A stretch of 64,000 bases of DNA from an uncultured bacterium (GCA_947383005.1 CANDBT010000004.1:1-64000), one strand, 5' to 3'. Shown: positions 25,750 through 33,801, counted from the first letter of the stretch. Translations and numbers: made by a program. The notes: generated by a model not told the origin, from the letters alone.

Positions 25750-26316
25750 TTGGAAAGGGATAAATATAAAAAAACCAGCGTTTTTCTTAGTTTGGTTCTT
25801 CGGCACAATCCGGAGGCCGCAGGGATCCGGATTGATGGGCACGGGTGGGCTGACGTGTCTGAGCTGATAGAGGGAGTGAATCAGACAGGGAGAAGGATTA
25901 ATCAGGAAATTTTGGAAGAAATTGTCCGGACTGATGAGAAAGGGAGATACAGCTTTAATGAAGATAAGACGAAAATCCGGGCAAATCAGGGTCACAGCAT
26001 TTCTGTCGATGTGGAGCTGAAAAAAACAGCGCCGCCGCAGGTATTGTATCATGGTACGGCCACCCGGTTTCTTGGCAGTATTTTAGAGAAAAAAGAAGGG
26101 CTGAAACCGGCAGGACGTTTGTATGTCCACTTATCTAAAGATTATCCTACGGCAGTTAATGTAGGCGCGCGCCATGGGATTCCGGCGGTACTTGAGGTAG
26201 AGTCCGGACAGATGGAAAAGGATGGATATTCCTTTTATTTATCGGAAAACGGAGTATGGTTGACAAAAAAAGTCCCTTGTCAATATTTGAAAAAAGTAAA
26301 AAGGCCGGAAATTTGA
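25750..26316 (+). CDS. kptA: RNA 2'-phosphotransferase (Tpt1/KptA family)
   Basis: The 188-residue product starts at TTG 25750, the only sensible start after the in-frame stop at 25741, with AGGAAAGGAA ten bases upstream. Family landmarks are FLSLVLRHNPEAAGIRIDGHGW, the LYHGT motif near residue 98, LYVHLSKDYPTAVNVGARHG and the C-terminal VWLTKKVP. Conserved Arg/His residues in LRHNP, HGT and RHG match the catalytic Arg-His-Arg set. Tpt1 removes a 2'-phosphate from RNA splice junctions using NAD+, releasing ADP-ribose 1'',2''-cyclic phosphate; the bacterial role is uncertain. It sits alone between capsule genes and is bracketed by 12-bp direct repeats, so it may have been inserted. Confidence 0.88.
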   Translation: MERDKYKKTSVFLSLVLRHNPEAAGIRIDGHGWADVSELIEGVNQTGRRINQEILEEIVRTDEKGRYSFNEDKTKIRANQGHSISVDVELKKTAPPQVLYHGTATRFLGSILEKKEGLKPAGRLYVHLSKDYPTAVNVGARHGIPAVLEVESGQMEKDGYSFYLSENGVWLTKKVPCQYLKKVKRPEI

Positions 26317-26397
26317 GACAGGTTCGTTCGCAAAAGGATTTTCGGTTGATTGATGGGAGTATTGCCAAAGATAAGACAATAAGCCGAGAACGGAAAT

Positions 26398-26440
26398 AAA
26401 AAGTGTCGCTTAAATGACAGTTAAGCGACACTTTTTATTT
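26398..26440. terminator. bidirectional hairpin terminator after kptA
   Basis: A 16-bp perfect stem (AAAAAGTGTCGCTTAA at 26398-26413, partner at 26421-26436) with loop ATGACAG is A-rich on the left and T-rich on the right, so it should terminate in both directions. It also serves as the left end of the inverted-repeat element ending at 26619. Confidence 0.75.
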
Positions 26441-26619
26441 ATGACAATCCATAAACATTCAATTTCTATAACGCTACCGATTATATCATCATTTCTAATA
26501 GGTGTCAACCGCATCAAACTTCCATTTTTCCCAGAAAGTATAAAAGGATTTTTAGATTTTGCCACGTTTTATGGGGGAAAGATTCAGCAAGCAGCCGCTT
26601 AACTGTCATTTAAGCGACG
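26403..26619. mobile_element. MITE-like or IS-derived element bounded by inverted hairpin ends
   Basis: The palindrome GTCGCTTAAATGACAG plus TTAAGCG at about 26404-26427 returns in inverted orientation at about 26595-26617, recognisable because the loop reads CTGTCAT there. Each end is a hairpin and the two ends pair with each other. The interior of about 170 bases has an open frame of 62 codons without a recognised domain. No convincing target-site duplication is visible. The gap 26317-26685 thus holds this element, the right copy of the 12-bp repeat and a small TGCCG/CGGCA hairpin before the next gene. Confidence 0.55.
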
Positions 26620-26625
26620 CAATGC

Positions 26626-26637
26626 ACCCGTCTGAAC
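26626..26637 (+). repeat. 12-bp direct repeat, right copy (flanking kptA)
   Basis: Second exact copy of ACCCGTCTGAAC, 919 bases after the first and about 50 bases before the NusG-like gene. Confidence 0.6.
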
Positions 26638-26685
26638 CGATTTATAGCAGTTTTTGCCGATTGATACGGCAGAGTTGTAAAGGAG

Positions 26686-27156
26686 ATGAAAAAAATCTGG
26701 TATTTGGTGAGATGCCCCCAAGGGGACGAGGCGGATTACGCACAAAAATATCAGGAGCTTGCGGATCAAAAGGAGCTGCAGGAGGTAGTCTGCTTTGCGT
26801 ATCACCGGATGATACGTTACGGCGGGAGCTGGCATCTGGAAAGACGTACCCTCCTGCCGGGCTATATCTTTCTGTCAGGGGCTAAGGACATAAAACTGAA
26901 GGAAAACGTAGAGTCCCTGATCCCCTGTGATCCCCCTTATCTGAAAGACCTGTGCCAGGAAGATAACCTGGTTGCCATGTCGAAAGGTGTTATAAGGGAT
27001 GGGAAGACTATTGTGGTCAGCGGCCCCTTAAAAGGAAGAGAAAAGCTGATCAGAAGAATTGACCGGCATAAGAGGACGGCACAGATCGAGGTCCCTTTAG
27101 AAGGCCGGACGGCACAGGTAACTGTAGGCTTGGAGATTTATGAAAAGCAGGATTAG
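26686..27156 (+). CDS. NusG/LoaP-like transcription antitermination factor, first of two
   Basis: The 156-residue product has an N-terminal NGN-like domain (KIWYLVRCPQGDEADYAQKY, then ERRTLLPGYIFLSG) and a C-terminal KOW-like domain (GVIRDGKTIVVSGPLKGREKLI). It is clearly a NusG paralogue rather than housekeeping NusG, since it stands at the head of a capsule locus. The start is odd: the ribosome binding site AAAGGAG at 26679-26685 abuts ATG 26686 with no spacing, while the well-spaced codon at 26695 is ATC, exactly where relatives have the Met before WYLV. It presumably works with, or alternates with, the LoaP-like protein encoded 153 bases downstream. Confidence 0.8.
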   Translation: MKKIWYLVRCPQGDEADYAQKYQELADQKELQEVVCFAYHRMIRYGGSWHLERRTLLPGYIFLSGAKDIKLKENVESLIPCDPPYLKDLCQEDNLVAMSKGVIRDGKTIVVSGPLKGREKLIRRIDRHKRTAQIEVPLEGRTAQVTVGLEIYEKQD

Positions 27157-27220
27157 GAAACGGATCGCTGAAGCATTGGCACAGGGATACGCTTCTTATG
27201 GTCATATTGGCAGAAAAGAG

Positions 27221-27244
27221 GCGCAGTGAAGGTTAAAACTGCGC
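27221..27244 (+). promoter_or_regulatory. candidate LoaP-type RNA hairpin between the two antiterminator genes
   Basis: GCGCAGT (27221-27227) pairs with ACTGCGC (27238-27244) around a 10-base purine-rich loop. It lies in the leader just before the LoaP-like gene and the capsule genes. LoaP proteins are known to need an RNA hairpin in the leader of their target operon; that this is the one is inference. Confidence 0.35.
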
Positions 27245-27309
27245 ATTGGCGGAGCCTGCCCAAAACAAATTTCCATCCAATTTTCAAACACACTCTAGGA
27301 GTGATAGAT

Positions 27310-27849
27310 ATGTGGTATGTGGTACAGACGCTTGGCGGGGAGGAAGAAAGGACTGCCAATATGATCAGGAGACAGGTCCCGTCCTGTTATATGGAGGAAT
27401 GCTTTGTCCCTAAAAGAGAACGGATGAAAAAATTCCATGGTTCCTGGAATAGGACTGAGGAAATTTTATTTCATGGATATGTGTTTGTAGTTTCGGAAAA
27501 ACCAGAGGAATTGTATCAGGAACTTAAACAGATCCCCCGGCTGACTAAGATGTTAGGGCGGGAAAAGGCATTCTTTTTTCCATTAAATGAAGGGGAAGAG
27601 AAAATGGTCCGGGGAATTGGGGATAAGGGGCATAAGACCGTCCTTTCCAAGATTGAACTTGAAGAAGGGAAAAAAATCCGGGTGGTGGAAGGGCCGCTGA
27701 AGGATTATGCAGGCGATGTGGTGAAGGTGAACCTGCATAAGAGGGAAGTGGTGGTGAGGGTAGAGTTTATGGGGAAGCCGGTGGAGCTGTTTATGGGGGT
27801 GGAGATGGTAAAAGATGAAAAGTATCAAAATACGGGGGCTATGAGATGA
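27310..27849 (+). CDS. loaP: LoaP-type antitermination factor
   Basis: I start it at ATG 27310 (MWYVVQTLGGEEERT), preceded by TAGGAG at 27296-27301; an in-frame upstream start at 27226 lies in the hairpin. The 179-residue product has an NGN domain (WYVVQTLGGEE, MEECFVPKRERMKKFHGSW, ILFHGYVFVV) and a KOW domain (GKKIRVVEGPLKDYAGDVVKVN). The length and the F-VP-RER and FHGYVF motifs fit LoaP, the NusG paralogue that promotes processive antitermination of long polysaccharide and antibiotic operons in Firmicutes. Its stop overlaps the ATG of the aminotransferase gene by 4 bases, tying it directly to the capsule operon it is expected to control. Confidence 0.88.
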   Translation: MWYVVQTLGGEEERTANMIRRQVPSCYMEECFVPKRERMKKFHGSWNRTEEILFHGYVFVVSEKPEELYQELKQIPRLTKMLGREKAFFFPLNEGEEKMVRGIGDKGHKTVLSKIELEEGKKIRVVEGPLKDYAGDVVKVNLHKREVVVRVEFMGKPVELFMGVEMVKDEKYQNTGAMR

Positions 27850-29141
27850 ATTTTAAAACAGACCCGCGTTTCAGCGGCATTATGCCATTTCAATATAAAG
27901 TGTGGTTATCAAGCCCAACAATGCACGGAGATGAGCAGCGGTGGGTTGACGAGGCTATCCGGACGAACTGGGTTTCCACAGTTGGCGAGAATATAAATGT
28001 GATTGAGGAAGAAATCCCTGCAAAAATTGGCCGGAAGTATGGCGTGGCGCTGTCTTCCGGTACAGCCGCATTGCACTTGGCCGTCCGGCTGGCAGGGGAA
28101 AGATTGTATGGCCCGCAGCCCGCTAATAAAGGGGTATTGGAAGGATACAAGGTTTTTTGCAGCGATACTACGTTTGATGCGACAGTTAATCCGGTTGCAT
28201 ACGAGGGCGGGGAGGCTGTATTTATTGATACGGAACCGGATAGCTGGAATATGAGCCCTGAAGCTTTAAAAAAAGCCTTTGAGCGGTATCCGGAGGTGAA
28301 ATTGATTGTCCTGGCGCATTTGTACGGCACCCCGGGAAAGTGTGACGAGATAAGAGCCATTGCGGATGCGCATAATGCTTTGATTGTGGAAGATGCAGCG
28401 GAAAGCTTTGGCTCCCTGTATAGAGGGATTCAGACAGGCTGCTTTGGTGATTACAGCGTCATTAGCTTTAACGGCAACAAAATTATAACAGGAAGCGCCG
28501 GCGGGATGCTGTTTACCGATAGTGGGGCAGACGCCCGTAAAATCAGAAAATGGTCCACACAGAGCCGGGAAGATGCAGCATGGTACCAGCATGAAGAACT
28601 GGGCTACAACTATCGGATGAGTAATGTGATAGCTGGCATTGTCCGTGGGCAGGTTCCATATTTGGAAGAACATATTGCCCAAAAAAGAGAGATTTTTAAC
28701 AGATATAAAGAAGGGCTGGCTGCGCTCCCCTTAAGGATGAACCCGATACCATCTTGTACAGAACCTAACTATTGGCTGTCTTGTATCCTTATTGATGAAG
28801 ATGCTATGTGTGAGACTGTGCGTGGGGAGAAAAGGGCTGTATATGTGGAGGAGAGCGGAAAAAGCTGCCCCACAGAAATCCTGTCGGCTATTGCTGCTTT
28901 TAATGCAGAGGGACGTCCTATCTGGAAGCCCATGCATCTTCAGCCTGTCTATAGGAATAACATATTTATTACGGCAGATGGGGTAAACAGGGGACGGAGC
29001 AATGCCTACATAGATGAAGGGAAGATTGTCGATACCGGCGCCGATTTATTCCATAGAGGACTGTGTCTGCCCTCCGATAATAAGATGACCACTGAGCAGC
29101 AGGATATCATTATCAATATTATTCATAGATGCTTTATGTGA
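27846..29141 (+). CDS. DegT/DnrJ/EryC1/StrS family PLP-dependent sugar aminotransferase
   Basis: The 431-residue product has the DegT-family order: SPTMHGDEQRWVDEAIRTNW at the front, YGVALSSGTAALHLAV (PLP-phosphate cup), LIVEDAAESFGS, and the PLP lysine in SFNGNKIITGSAGGM near residue 213. YNYRMSNVIAGIVRGQV is also typical. It transfers an amino group to a keto nucleotide sugar, as PglE and LegC do. An acyltransferase and a PglC-like initiating transferase follow, so the product is probably an amino-deoxy sugar that is N-acylated and then loaded on undecaprenyl phosphate. It is larger than PglE (about 385), with an insertion around residues 320-340. Confidence 0.88.
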   Translation: MNFKTDPRFSGIMPFQYKVWLSSPTMHGDEQRWVDEAIRTNWVSTVGENINVIEEEIPAKIGRKYGVALSSGTAALHLAVRLAGERLYGPQPANKGVLEGYKVFCSDTTFDATVNPVAYEGGEAVFIDTEPDSWNMSPEALKKAFERYPEVKLIVLAHLYGTPGKCDEIRAIADAHNALIVEDAAESFGSLYRGIQTGCFGDYSVISFNGNKIITGSAGGMLFTDSGADARKIRKWSTQSREDAAWYQHEELGYNYRMSNVIAGIVRGQVPYLEEHIAQKREIFNRYKEGLAALPLRMNPIPSCTEPNYWLSCILIDEDAMCETVRGEKRAVYVEESGKSCPTEILSAIAAFNAEGRPIWKPMHLQPVYRNNIFITADGVNRGRSNAYIDEGKIVDTGADLFHRGLCLPSDNKMTTEQQDIIINIIHRCFM

Positions 29142-29159
29142 GAGGTTTTGGAGGTTTAA

Positions 29160-30065
29160 ATGATAAGGGTAAAAGAGATTCTTGATTTCTTAAATGAGTC
29201 TGAAATCAATTATGAGGTGCAGGGGAAGGAATCTGTGCAAATAAGATTATTCTGCCCGCTCAATAACCTGAAGGATCATTGTATTACATGGATTAGGAAA
29301 GGGAATAGAATCCCTGTGGACGAATTAAATCGTTTAAATGAAATGGTTCTCTTTGCTGAAAAGGGGATGTCATGTACGGGTAACGATTTTACCATAATCT
29401 ATGTCGAAAATGTTCATCGGACCTTTTTTCGTGTCACGGAATATTTCTTTGGCTGTCTGAATCCGGAGAATATAACGAAAAAGATTGAAAAATCAGCAAT
29501 TATTGAAACAGAAGATATAGGGACTGGAGTATATATAGGACATCACTCTTTTATCTCGAAGGATGTTATGATTGGAAATAATGTAACAATCATGCATAAT
29601 GTGATAATTGATTGTAAGGCTGAGATCGGAGATAATACTTTTATCGAGTCGGGAACAGTTATTGGCGCTTGTGGATTTGGTTACTTGACTGATGAAGCCG
29701 GAAAGCAGGAAATAGTCCCTCATTACGGAGGTGTGAAGATAGGCAAAAATGTCCGTATTGGCGCTAATAATACAATAATTCGAGGATGTCTTTCGGATAC
29801 CGTGATTGAAGATGACGTGAAGACGGCTGATCTTGTCTGCATCAGCCATAATGATATTATAAAACAGGGGGCAATGATAACTTGCGGAACCGTTATAGCC
29901 GGAAGCACAATCGTTGGCGAGAATACATGGATTGCTCCTGGTGCAGTAATCAACAATGGAATTGCTATCGGCGAAGATGCTTATATCGGGATTGGAAGCA
30001 TTGTGGCTACGAAGATACGAAAGAAAAAGAAGGTATTTGGAAACCCAGCCAGATATATTGATTAG
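29160..30065 (+). CDS. LpxD-like left-handed beta-helix N-acyltransferase
   Basis: The 301-residue protein follows GGAGG (29150-29154). Residues about 1-95 are a mixed N-terminal domain like that of LpxD (sugar-nucleotide-binding). From about residue 105 hexapeptide repeats form a left-handed beta helix: IGTGVYIGHHSFISKDVMIG, IGDNTFIESGTVIGACGFGY, VKIGKNVRIGANNTII, VGENTWIAPGAVI and a C-terminal FGNPARYI. The HHSFI and CISHND histidines are candidates for the catalytic base. LpxD enzymes take the acyl group from acyl carrier protein. Clostridia lack lipid A, so here the acceptor is more likely the amino sugar made by the upstream aminotransferase. A dedicated ACP is encoded two genes later. 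Confidence 0.78.
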   Translation: MIRVKEILDFLNESEINYEVQGKESVQIRLFCPLNNLKDHCITWIRKGNRIPVDELNRLNEMVLFAEKGMSCTGNDFTIIYVENVHRTFFRVTEYFFGCLNPENITKKIEKSAIIETEDIGTGVYIGHHSFISKDVMIGNNVTIMHNVIIDCKAEIGDNTFIESGTVIGACGFGYLTDEAGKQEIVPHYGGVKIGKNVRIGANNTIIRGCLSDTVIEDDVKTADLVCISHNDIIKQGAMITCGTVIAGSTIVGENTWIAPGAVINNGIAIGEDAYIGIGSIVATKIRKKKKVFGNPARYID

Positions 30066-30077
30066 GAGTTTGAGCCA

Positions 30078-30740
30078 ATGGAAGAGTTGCTGCCTAAAGC
30101 GAGGAAAACTTTATATACTGTTTTGATAAAAAGAATATTAGATATCTTGTTAAGCGGGCTTGCAATTATAATTTTAAGCCCGTTATTTTTGATTGTTATA
30201 GTATTGGAACTCGTTTATCACGGATGGCCTGTTTTATTTCAGCAGGAACGCCCTGGGCTGCATGGGAAGATTTTTAAAATCTATAAGTTTCGGTCGATGA
30301 CAAATGAAACGGACGAAAATGGTGAATTACTGCCTGGAGAAGCGCGTCTTACAAAGTTTGGAAAAATTATCAGAAAATATTCCATCGATGAATTACCTGA
30401 GCTTTTTTCTATCCTTAGAGGAGAAATGAGTATTATTGGCCCAAGACCTCTTCTTGTAAAGTATCTTCCTCTATATACAAAAAGGCACATGCAGCGTCAT
30501 GAGGTAAGACCGGGATTGGCCTGTTATTCTTTAAAACCATTAAAATCCTGGAGCTGGAATGACCAGTTTGAGAATGATATTTGGTACATAGAGAATAGTA
30601 GTTTTTTGGTTGATGTAAAAATGATTTTTGTTGTGCTTAAAGAAGCTTTGCACGGAAGCGAGTATCGAATAGATGATACAAGAGAAGAGTTTGACGGGCA
30701 TAACCTGTTTTCAGATCCTAAAAAATCAGCGGATTTATAG
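30078..30740 (+). CDS. PglC/WcaJ-type initiating phosphoglycosyl transferase
   Basis: The 220-residue monotopic enzyme has a re-entrant hydrophobic segment (ILDILLSGLAIIILSPLFLIVIV split around SP) at residues about 15-40, then QQERPG and FKIYKFRSMT. The catalytic Asp-Glu pair is in SIDELPELF near residue 104, followed by LRGEMSIIGPRPLL and EVRPGLACYS. It transfers a sugar-1-phosphate from a UDP-sugar to undecaprenyl phosphate and starts repeat-unit synthesis at the inner membrane. The small size without a large N-terminal membrane domain is that of PglC, which uses acylated diamino sugars, in keeping with the two genes upstream. RBS TAGGAG precedes ATG 30078. Confidence 0.9.
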   Translation: MEELLPKARKTLYTVLIKRILDILLSGLAIIILSPLFLIVIVLELVYHGWPVLFQQERPGLHGKIFKIYKFRSMTNETDENGELLPGEARLTKFGKIIRKYSIDELPELFSILRGEMSIIGPRPLLVKYLPLYTKRHMQRHEVRPGLACYSLKPLKSWSWNDQFENDIWYIENSSFLVDVKMIFVVLKEALHGSEYRIDDTREEFDGHNLFSDPKKSADL

Positions 30741-30753
30741 ATGGAGGACAACT

Positions 30754-30963
30754 ATGGATAAATTTTTAGAGTTTGTAGCAGATATTATGGAAGTTGATGT
30801 TTCGGAAATCAGCATGGATACGGAATATAAAGAAGGGAAATGGGATTCCATTATGATGCTGACCCTTATTATGGAGATAGAAGCTGAATACAAGGTATCC
30901 ATACCAATAGAGAATATCGGTAATGTAAAAACTATAGCTGATCTTTATGCTTTTGTGAAATAA
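30754..30963 (+). CDS. acyl carrier protein
   Basis: The true start is ATG 30754 behind GGAGG at 30744-30748; an upstream frame opening at 30673 lies inside the previous gene. The 69-residue acidic product has the phosphopantetheine attachment serine in KWDSIMML (Ser32) and the three-helix pattern of an ACP (VDVSEISMDTEYKEG, LIMEIEAEYKVSIPIENI, TIADLYAFV). It is a dedicated carrier, not the fatty-acid housekeeping ACP, because it is followed directly by an FkbH-type enzyme that loads such carriers. It likely presents an acyl unit to the LpxD-like transferase. Confidence 0.9.
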   Translation: MDKFLEFVADIMEVDVSEISMDTEYKEGKWDSIMMLTLIMEIEAEYKVSIPIENIGNVKTIADLYAFVK

Positions 30964-31016
30964 AAGCGATACCATGTTGTACAACTCGTTGCTGTTTAAA
31001 GGAGATTTTGCTTACT

Positions 31017-32675
31017 ATGGCTGAAATAAGGAAGAGCATAGCATTATTGTCAAATATAACGGTTGATTTAATTGTTGGTAAATTACACAGGATATACGAT
31101 TTCTATCTGCCAGACGGTTTTGATACATGGGTGCAAGAAGTAATCAATCCTGAATCCGGTATTTACTCTGAAAGATTGGATGCGGCAGTTATCCTTCTGG
31201 ATGGAACGGAAGCACGGTCATGGAAGGATGATAATGAGGGAACAGAGAGACTTGCGCTTTGGAAACAATCATTGACCGTTTTGACAAATCGAATGGTTAA
31301 TATACCGGTCTTTATATCAACTATTGATATCCGTGAGAACAGGATAAAATCTCTATCAGAACGGAAGCAAAAATATGATTTTGAGAATAGCTGGTATCAG
31401 TTTGTGCAGGCATTAGCCGAGTTGAAGAGCAATGTGTATGTTTTAGATATTGCTGATATAATTGCTGAAATTGGACGAAAGCAGTTCTATTCCAATAAGA
31501 TGTGGTATATGAGCAGTATGCCGTATTCAAAAGAAGGGCTGGCTGCCGTTTGTAAAGAGATTGACAGAGCGCTTGAAGCCGCTTTTAAAACCAGAAGAAA
31601 AATCATTGCACTCGATCTTGATAATACGCTCTGGGGCGGAGTCATTGGAGAGGATGGCGTAGAAGGAATAGAACTTTCTGCACATAAGGAAGGGCAGCGA
31701 TATTATGATTTCCAACGTCAGTTCCTCGAAATGAAGAACAGAGGCGTCCTGCTTGCGATTAACAGTAAGAATAATCCAGAGGATGCAGAAGCTGCCATAC
31801 AGAGACATCCTGCTATGCTTATTCGTGACGATGATTTTGTAAGCCGTAAGATCAACTGGAAGAATAAGGATACAAATTTAAAAGATATGGGGAGTGAGCT
31901 GAATCTTACTGAGGGCAGTTTTATCTTTATTGATGATAATCCCGTGGAGAGGGAAACAGTAAAAAATATGTGTCCGGATATTCTGGTCCCGGAGTTTCCG
32001 ACAGATATAACTGAGCTGATAGCTTTTGCTGAAGATATTTGGCTCGATTATTGCCGTCCGTTGAGAGTACTGGGCGAAGACTTGATAAAAACTCAGATGT
32101 ACCAAAACGAGGAGAAACGGAAGCAAGAAATGAGCAAAAGCCTGAGTTTGGATGGCTATATTGAAAAGCTGGAGATAGTTGTTGATATTCATAGAATGCG
32201 GACGGAGGAGCTGGGTCGGGTTGCACAGTTGTGCAATAAGACAAATCAGTTCAATACGACGACAAAGCGGTACACTCAGGCGGAGCTAGAGGAGATCGCA
32301 GAGAATCCTGATAAAGTAATTTATGTTGTCTATGCCAGTGATAAATATGGAGACAGTGGCTTAATTAGTGTGGTCATACTTATCGGGAGTAAAGAAACGA
32401 TAAAGATCGATACGTTTCTCATGAGCTGCCGTGTAATGGGAAGAAAACTGGAAGAAGTAATATTGAATGAATTAACAGCCGAATATTCCGCTAAAAAGAA
32501 AATGATCGGCGAATTTATTCCGACCGCTAAAAATGTTCCGGTGAGAGAACTGTATGACAGATTAGGTTTCAAGCTGATTTCTGATACGAATGGCCACAAA
32601 ATGTATGAGTTAGATATGGCTGGTTATACGAAGAAGTTTTTTAAAAGTTTTAAGGAAATTCGATTTGAAGCATGA
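31017..32675 (+). CDS. FkbH-like HAD-superfamily protein
   Basis: ATG 31017 is chosen (AAAGGAG at 30998-31004); TTG 31008 is too close to that site. The 552-residue product has an N-terminal SGNH-like region (AAVILLDGTEARSW, NVYVLDIADIIAEIG), then the HAD domain with IIALDLDNTLWGGVIGEDG near residue 196. The C-terminal part carries RVAQLCNKTNQFNTTTKRY and FLMSCRVMGRKLEE, which are FkbH landmarks. FkbH enzymes take 1,3-bisphosphoglycerate, dephosphorylate it and load a D-glyceryl unit onto an ACP. With an ACP just upstream this predicts glyceryl-ACP. The unit may then be transferred to a sugar nitrogen or oxygen by the LpxD-like enzyme. The gene begins 53 bases after the ACP stop. Confidence 0.88.
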   Translation: MAEIRKSIALLSNITVDLIVGKLHRIYDFYLPDGFDTWVQEVINPESGIYSERLDAAVILLDGTEARSWKDDNEGTERLALWKQSLTVLTNRMVNIPVFISTIDIRENRIKSLSERKQKYDFENSWYQFVQALAELKSNVYVLDIADIIAEIGRKQFYSNKMWYMSSMPYSKEGLAAVCKEIDRALEAAFKTRRKIIALDLDNTLWGGVIGEDGVEGIELSAHKEGQRYYDFQRQFLEMKNRGVLLAINSKNNPEDAEAAIQRHPAMLIRDDDFVSRKINWKNKDTNLKDMGSELNLTEGSFIFIDDNPVERETVKNMCPDILVPEFPTDITELIAFAEDIWLDYCRPLRVLGEDLIKTQMYQNEEKRKQEMSKSLSLDGYIEKLEIVVDIHRMRTEELGRVAQLCNKTNQFNTTTKRYTQAELEEIAENPDKVIYVVYASDKYGDSGLISVVILIGSKETIKIDTFLMSCRVMGRKLEEVILNELTAEYSAKKKMIGEFIPTAKNVPVRELYDRLGFKLISDTNGHKMYELDMAGYTKKFFKSFKEIRFEA

Positions 32676-32690
32676 TAAGCAGGTGACAGG

Positions 32691-33083
32691 ATGAAGATTG
32701 ATCATATAGGATATGCAGTAAAGAAAATCGATCAGGCACGGGATTCTTTTGAAAAATTAGGGTTTTGTTTTGAACGGCTTATTGAGGATACTGATCGCAA
32801 TATTAAAATCATGTTTGGAGAAAAAGAGGGCTACAGAATCGAACTTGTTTGTCCGCTGAATAAGAAAGAAGCATCTCCCATAGATACCTATCTCCATCAC
32901 GTCGGCCCGGCGCCTTATCACATTTGCTATCAGTCGGAAAAACTGGATGACGATATTGAAAATTTAAAAAAGCAAGGTTTTAAGATGATTATTGAACCAA
33001 GAAAAGCCTTGGCTTTTGGGGGGAAACGCGTTGCATTTCTGATGAATCTTAGTGTGGGGTTGATAGAAATTGCAGAATTGTAG
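32691..33083 (+). CDS. VOC-superfamily protein (methylmalonyl-CoA epimerase/glyoxalase-like)
   Basis: The 130-residue product has paired beta-alpha-beta-beta-beta units: KIDHIGYAVKKIDQARDSFEKLGF, YRIELVCP, APYHICYQSEKLDDDIENLKKQGF and LMNLSVGLIEIAEL. The metal ligands His (DHIGYAV), Glu (IELV), His (YHICY) and Glu (IEIAEL) are all in place, as in methylmalonyl-CoA epimerase. It could epimerise or isomerise an ACP- or CoA-bound acyl unit, which would suit its place after FkbH and ACP. The actual substrate is not readable. Confidence 0.82.
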   Translation: MKIDHIGYAVKKIDQARDSFEKLGFCFERLIEDTDRNIKIMFGEKEGYRIELVCPLNKKEASPIDTYLHHVGPAPYHICYQSEKLDDDIENLKKQGFKMIIEPRKALAFGGKRVAFLMNLSVGLIEIAEL

Positions 33084-33132
33084 GTAAGCGTATATAGAAT
33101 GTTTATGACTAAGAAAAGGAAATTCCGGATAT

Positions 33133-33783
33133 ATGAGAGTAGTAGTAATAGCACCGCATAATGATGATGAAATCCTTGGAGCTGGCGGGACGATGGCAAA
33201 ACTGGTTAAACAAGGCCATGAGGTAATTGTCTGTGAAGTTACCGCTGGTGATTTAAATAATGAAATGGTTCAGCTCCAAAAGCGTGAGGCAATTGCTTCT
33301 CATAAACAGATAGGGGTAAAAACTCATTTTATGGATTTGCCGGTGGTTGGCCTTCGGGAAATGAAGACAACAAAACTGAATCATGCATTTCACCAAACGC
33401 TTTTGGAACTCAAGCCGGATATGGTATTTATTCCGCACAAGGGAGATATGCATATTGATCATAGAATGACAACAGAAGCGGTAATGGTGGCATTAAGGCC
33501 GGTAACGTTTCCGAATCTAAAGGCAATCTACGCCTATGAAACCCTTTCAGAGACAGACTGGAATACGCCTTCTGTTGACAATGCGTTCATCCCTGCATTG
33601 TTTGTGGATATTGCAGATGAGATAGAAATGAAGCTGGAAGCGATGAAATGTCATGCCAGCCAATTATGTGCATATCCGCATCCAAGATCTTTAGAAGCAA
33701 TGAAAGCATTAGCTATGTATCGGGGAAGTATGGTATGTAAAAATTATGCGGAGGCATTTATGGTGATACGAGAGGTTATGTAA
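33133..33783 (+). CDS. PIG-L family zinc deacetylase
   Basis: The 216-residue product begins MRVVVIAPHNDDEILGAGGT, the PIG-L/LmbE zinc motif with Asn in place of the usual Pro (PHPDDE). The third ligand is in DMHIDHRMTTEAV near residue 115. The fold and length agree with N-acetylglucosamine deacetylases such as MshB and BshB. It probably removes an acetyl group from an amino sugar, which would free the nitrogen for a different acyl group such as the ACP-borne one inferred from the neighbours. The upstream gap is 49 bases without a further gene. Confidence 0.85.
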   Translation: MRVVVIAPHNDDEILGAGGTMAKLVKQGHEVIVCEVTAGDLNNEMVQLQKREAIASHKQIGVKTHFMDLPVVGLREMKTTKLNHAFHQTLLELKPDMVFIPHKGDMHIDHRMTTEAVMVALRPVTFPNLKAIYAYETLSETDWNTPSVDNAFIPALFVDIADEIEMKLEAMKCHASQLCAYPHPRSLEAMKALAMYRGSMVCKNYAEAFMVIREVM

Positions 33784-33801
33784 ATGGGAATAGGAGGGGC
33801 A

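Noticed and set aside
26414-26602. 62-codon frame inside the inverted-repeat element as a gene
   Set aside because: Its start lies in the hairpin loop, there is no ribosome binding site, and no domain is recognisable.
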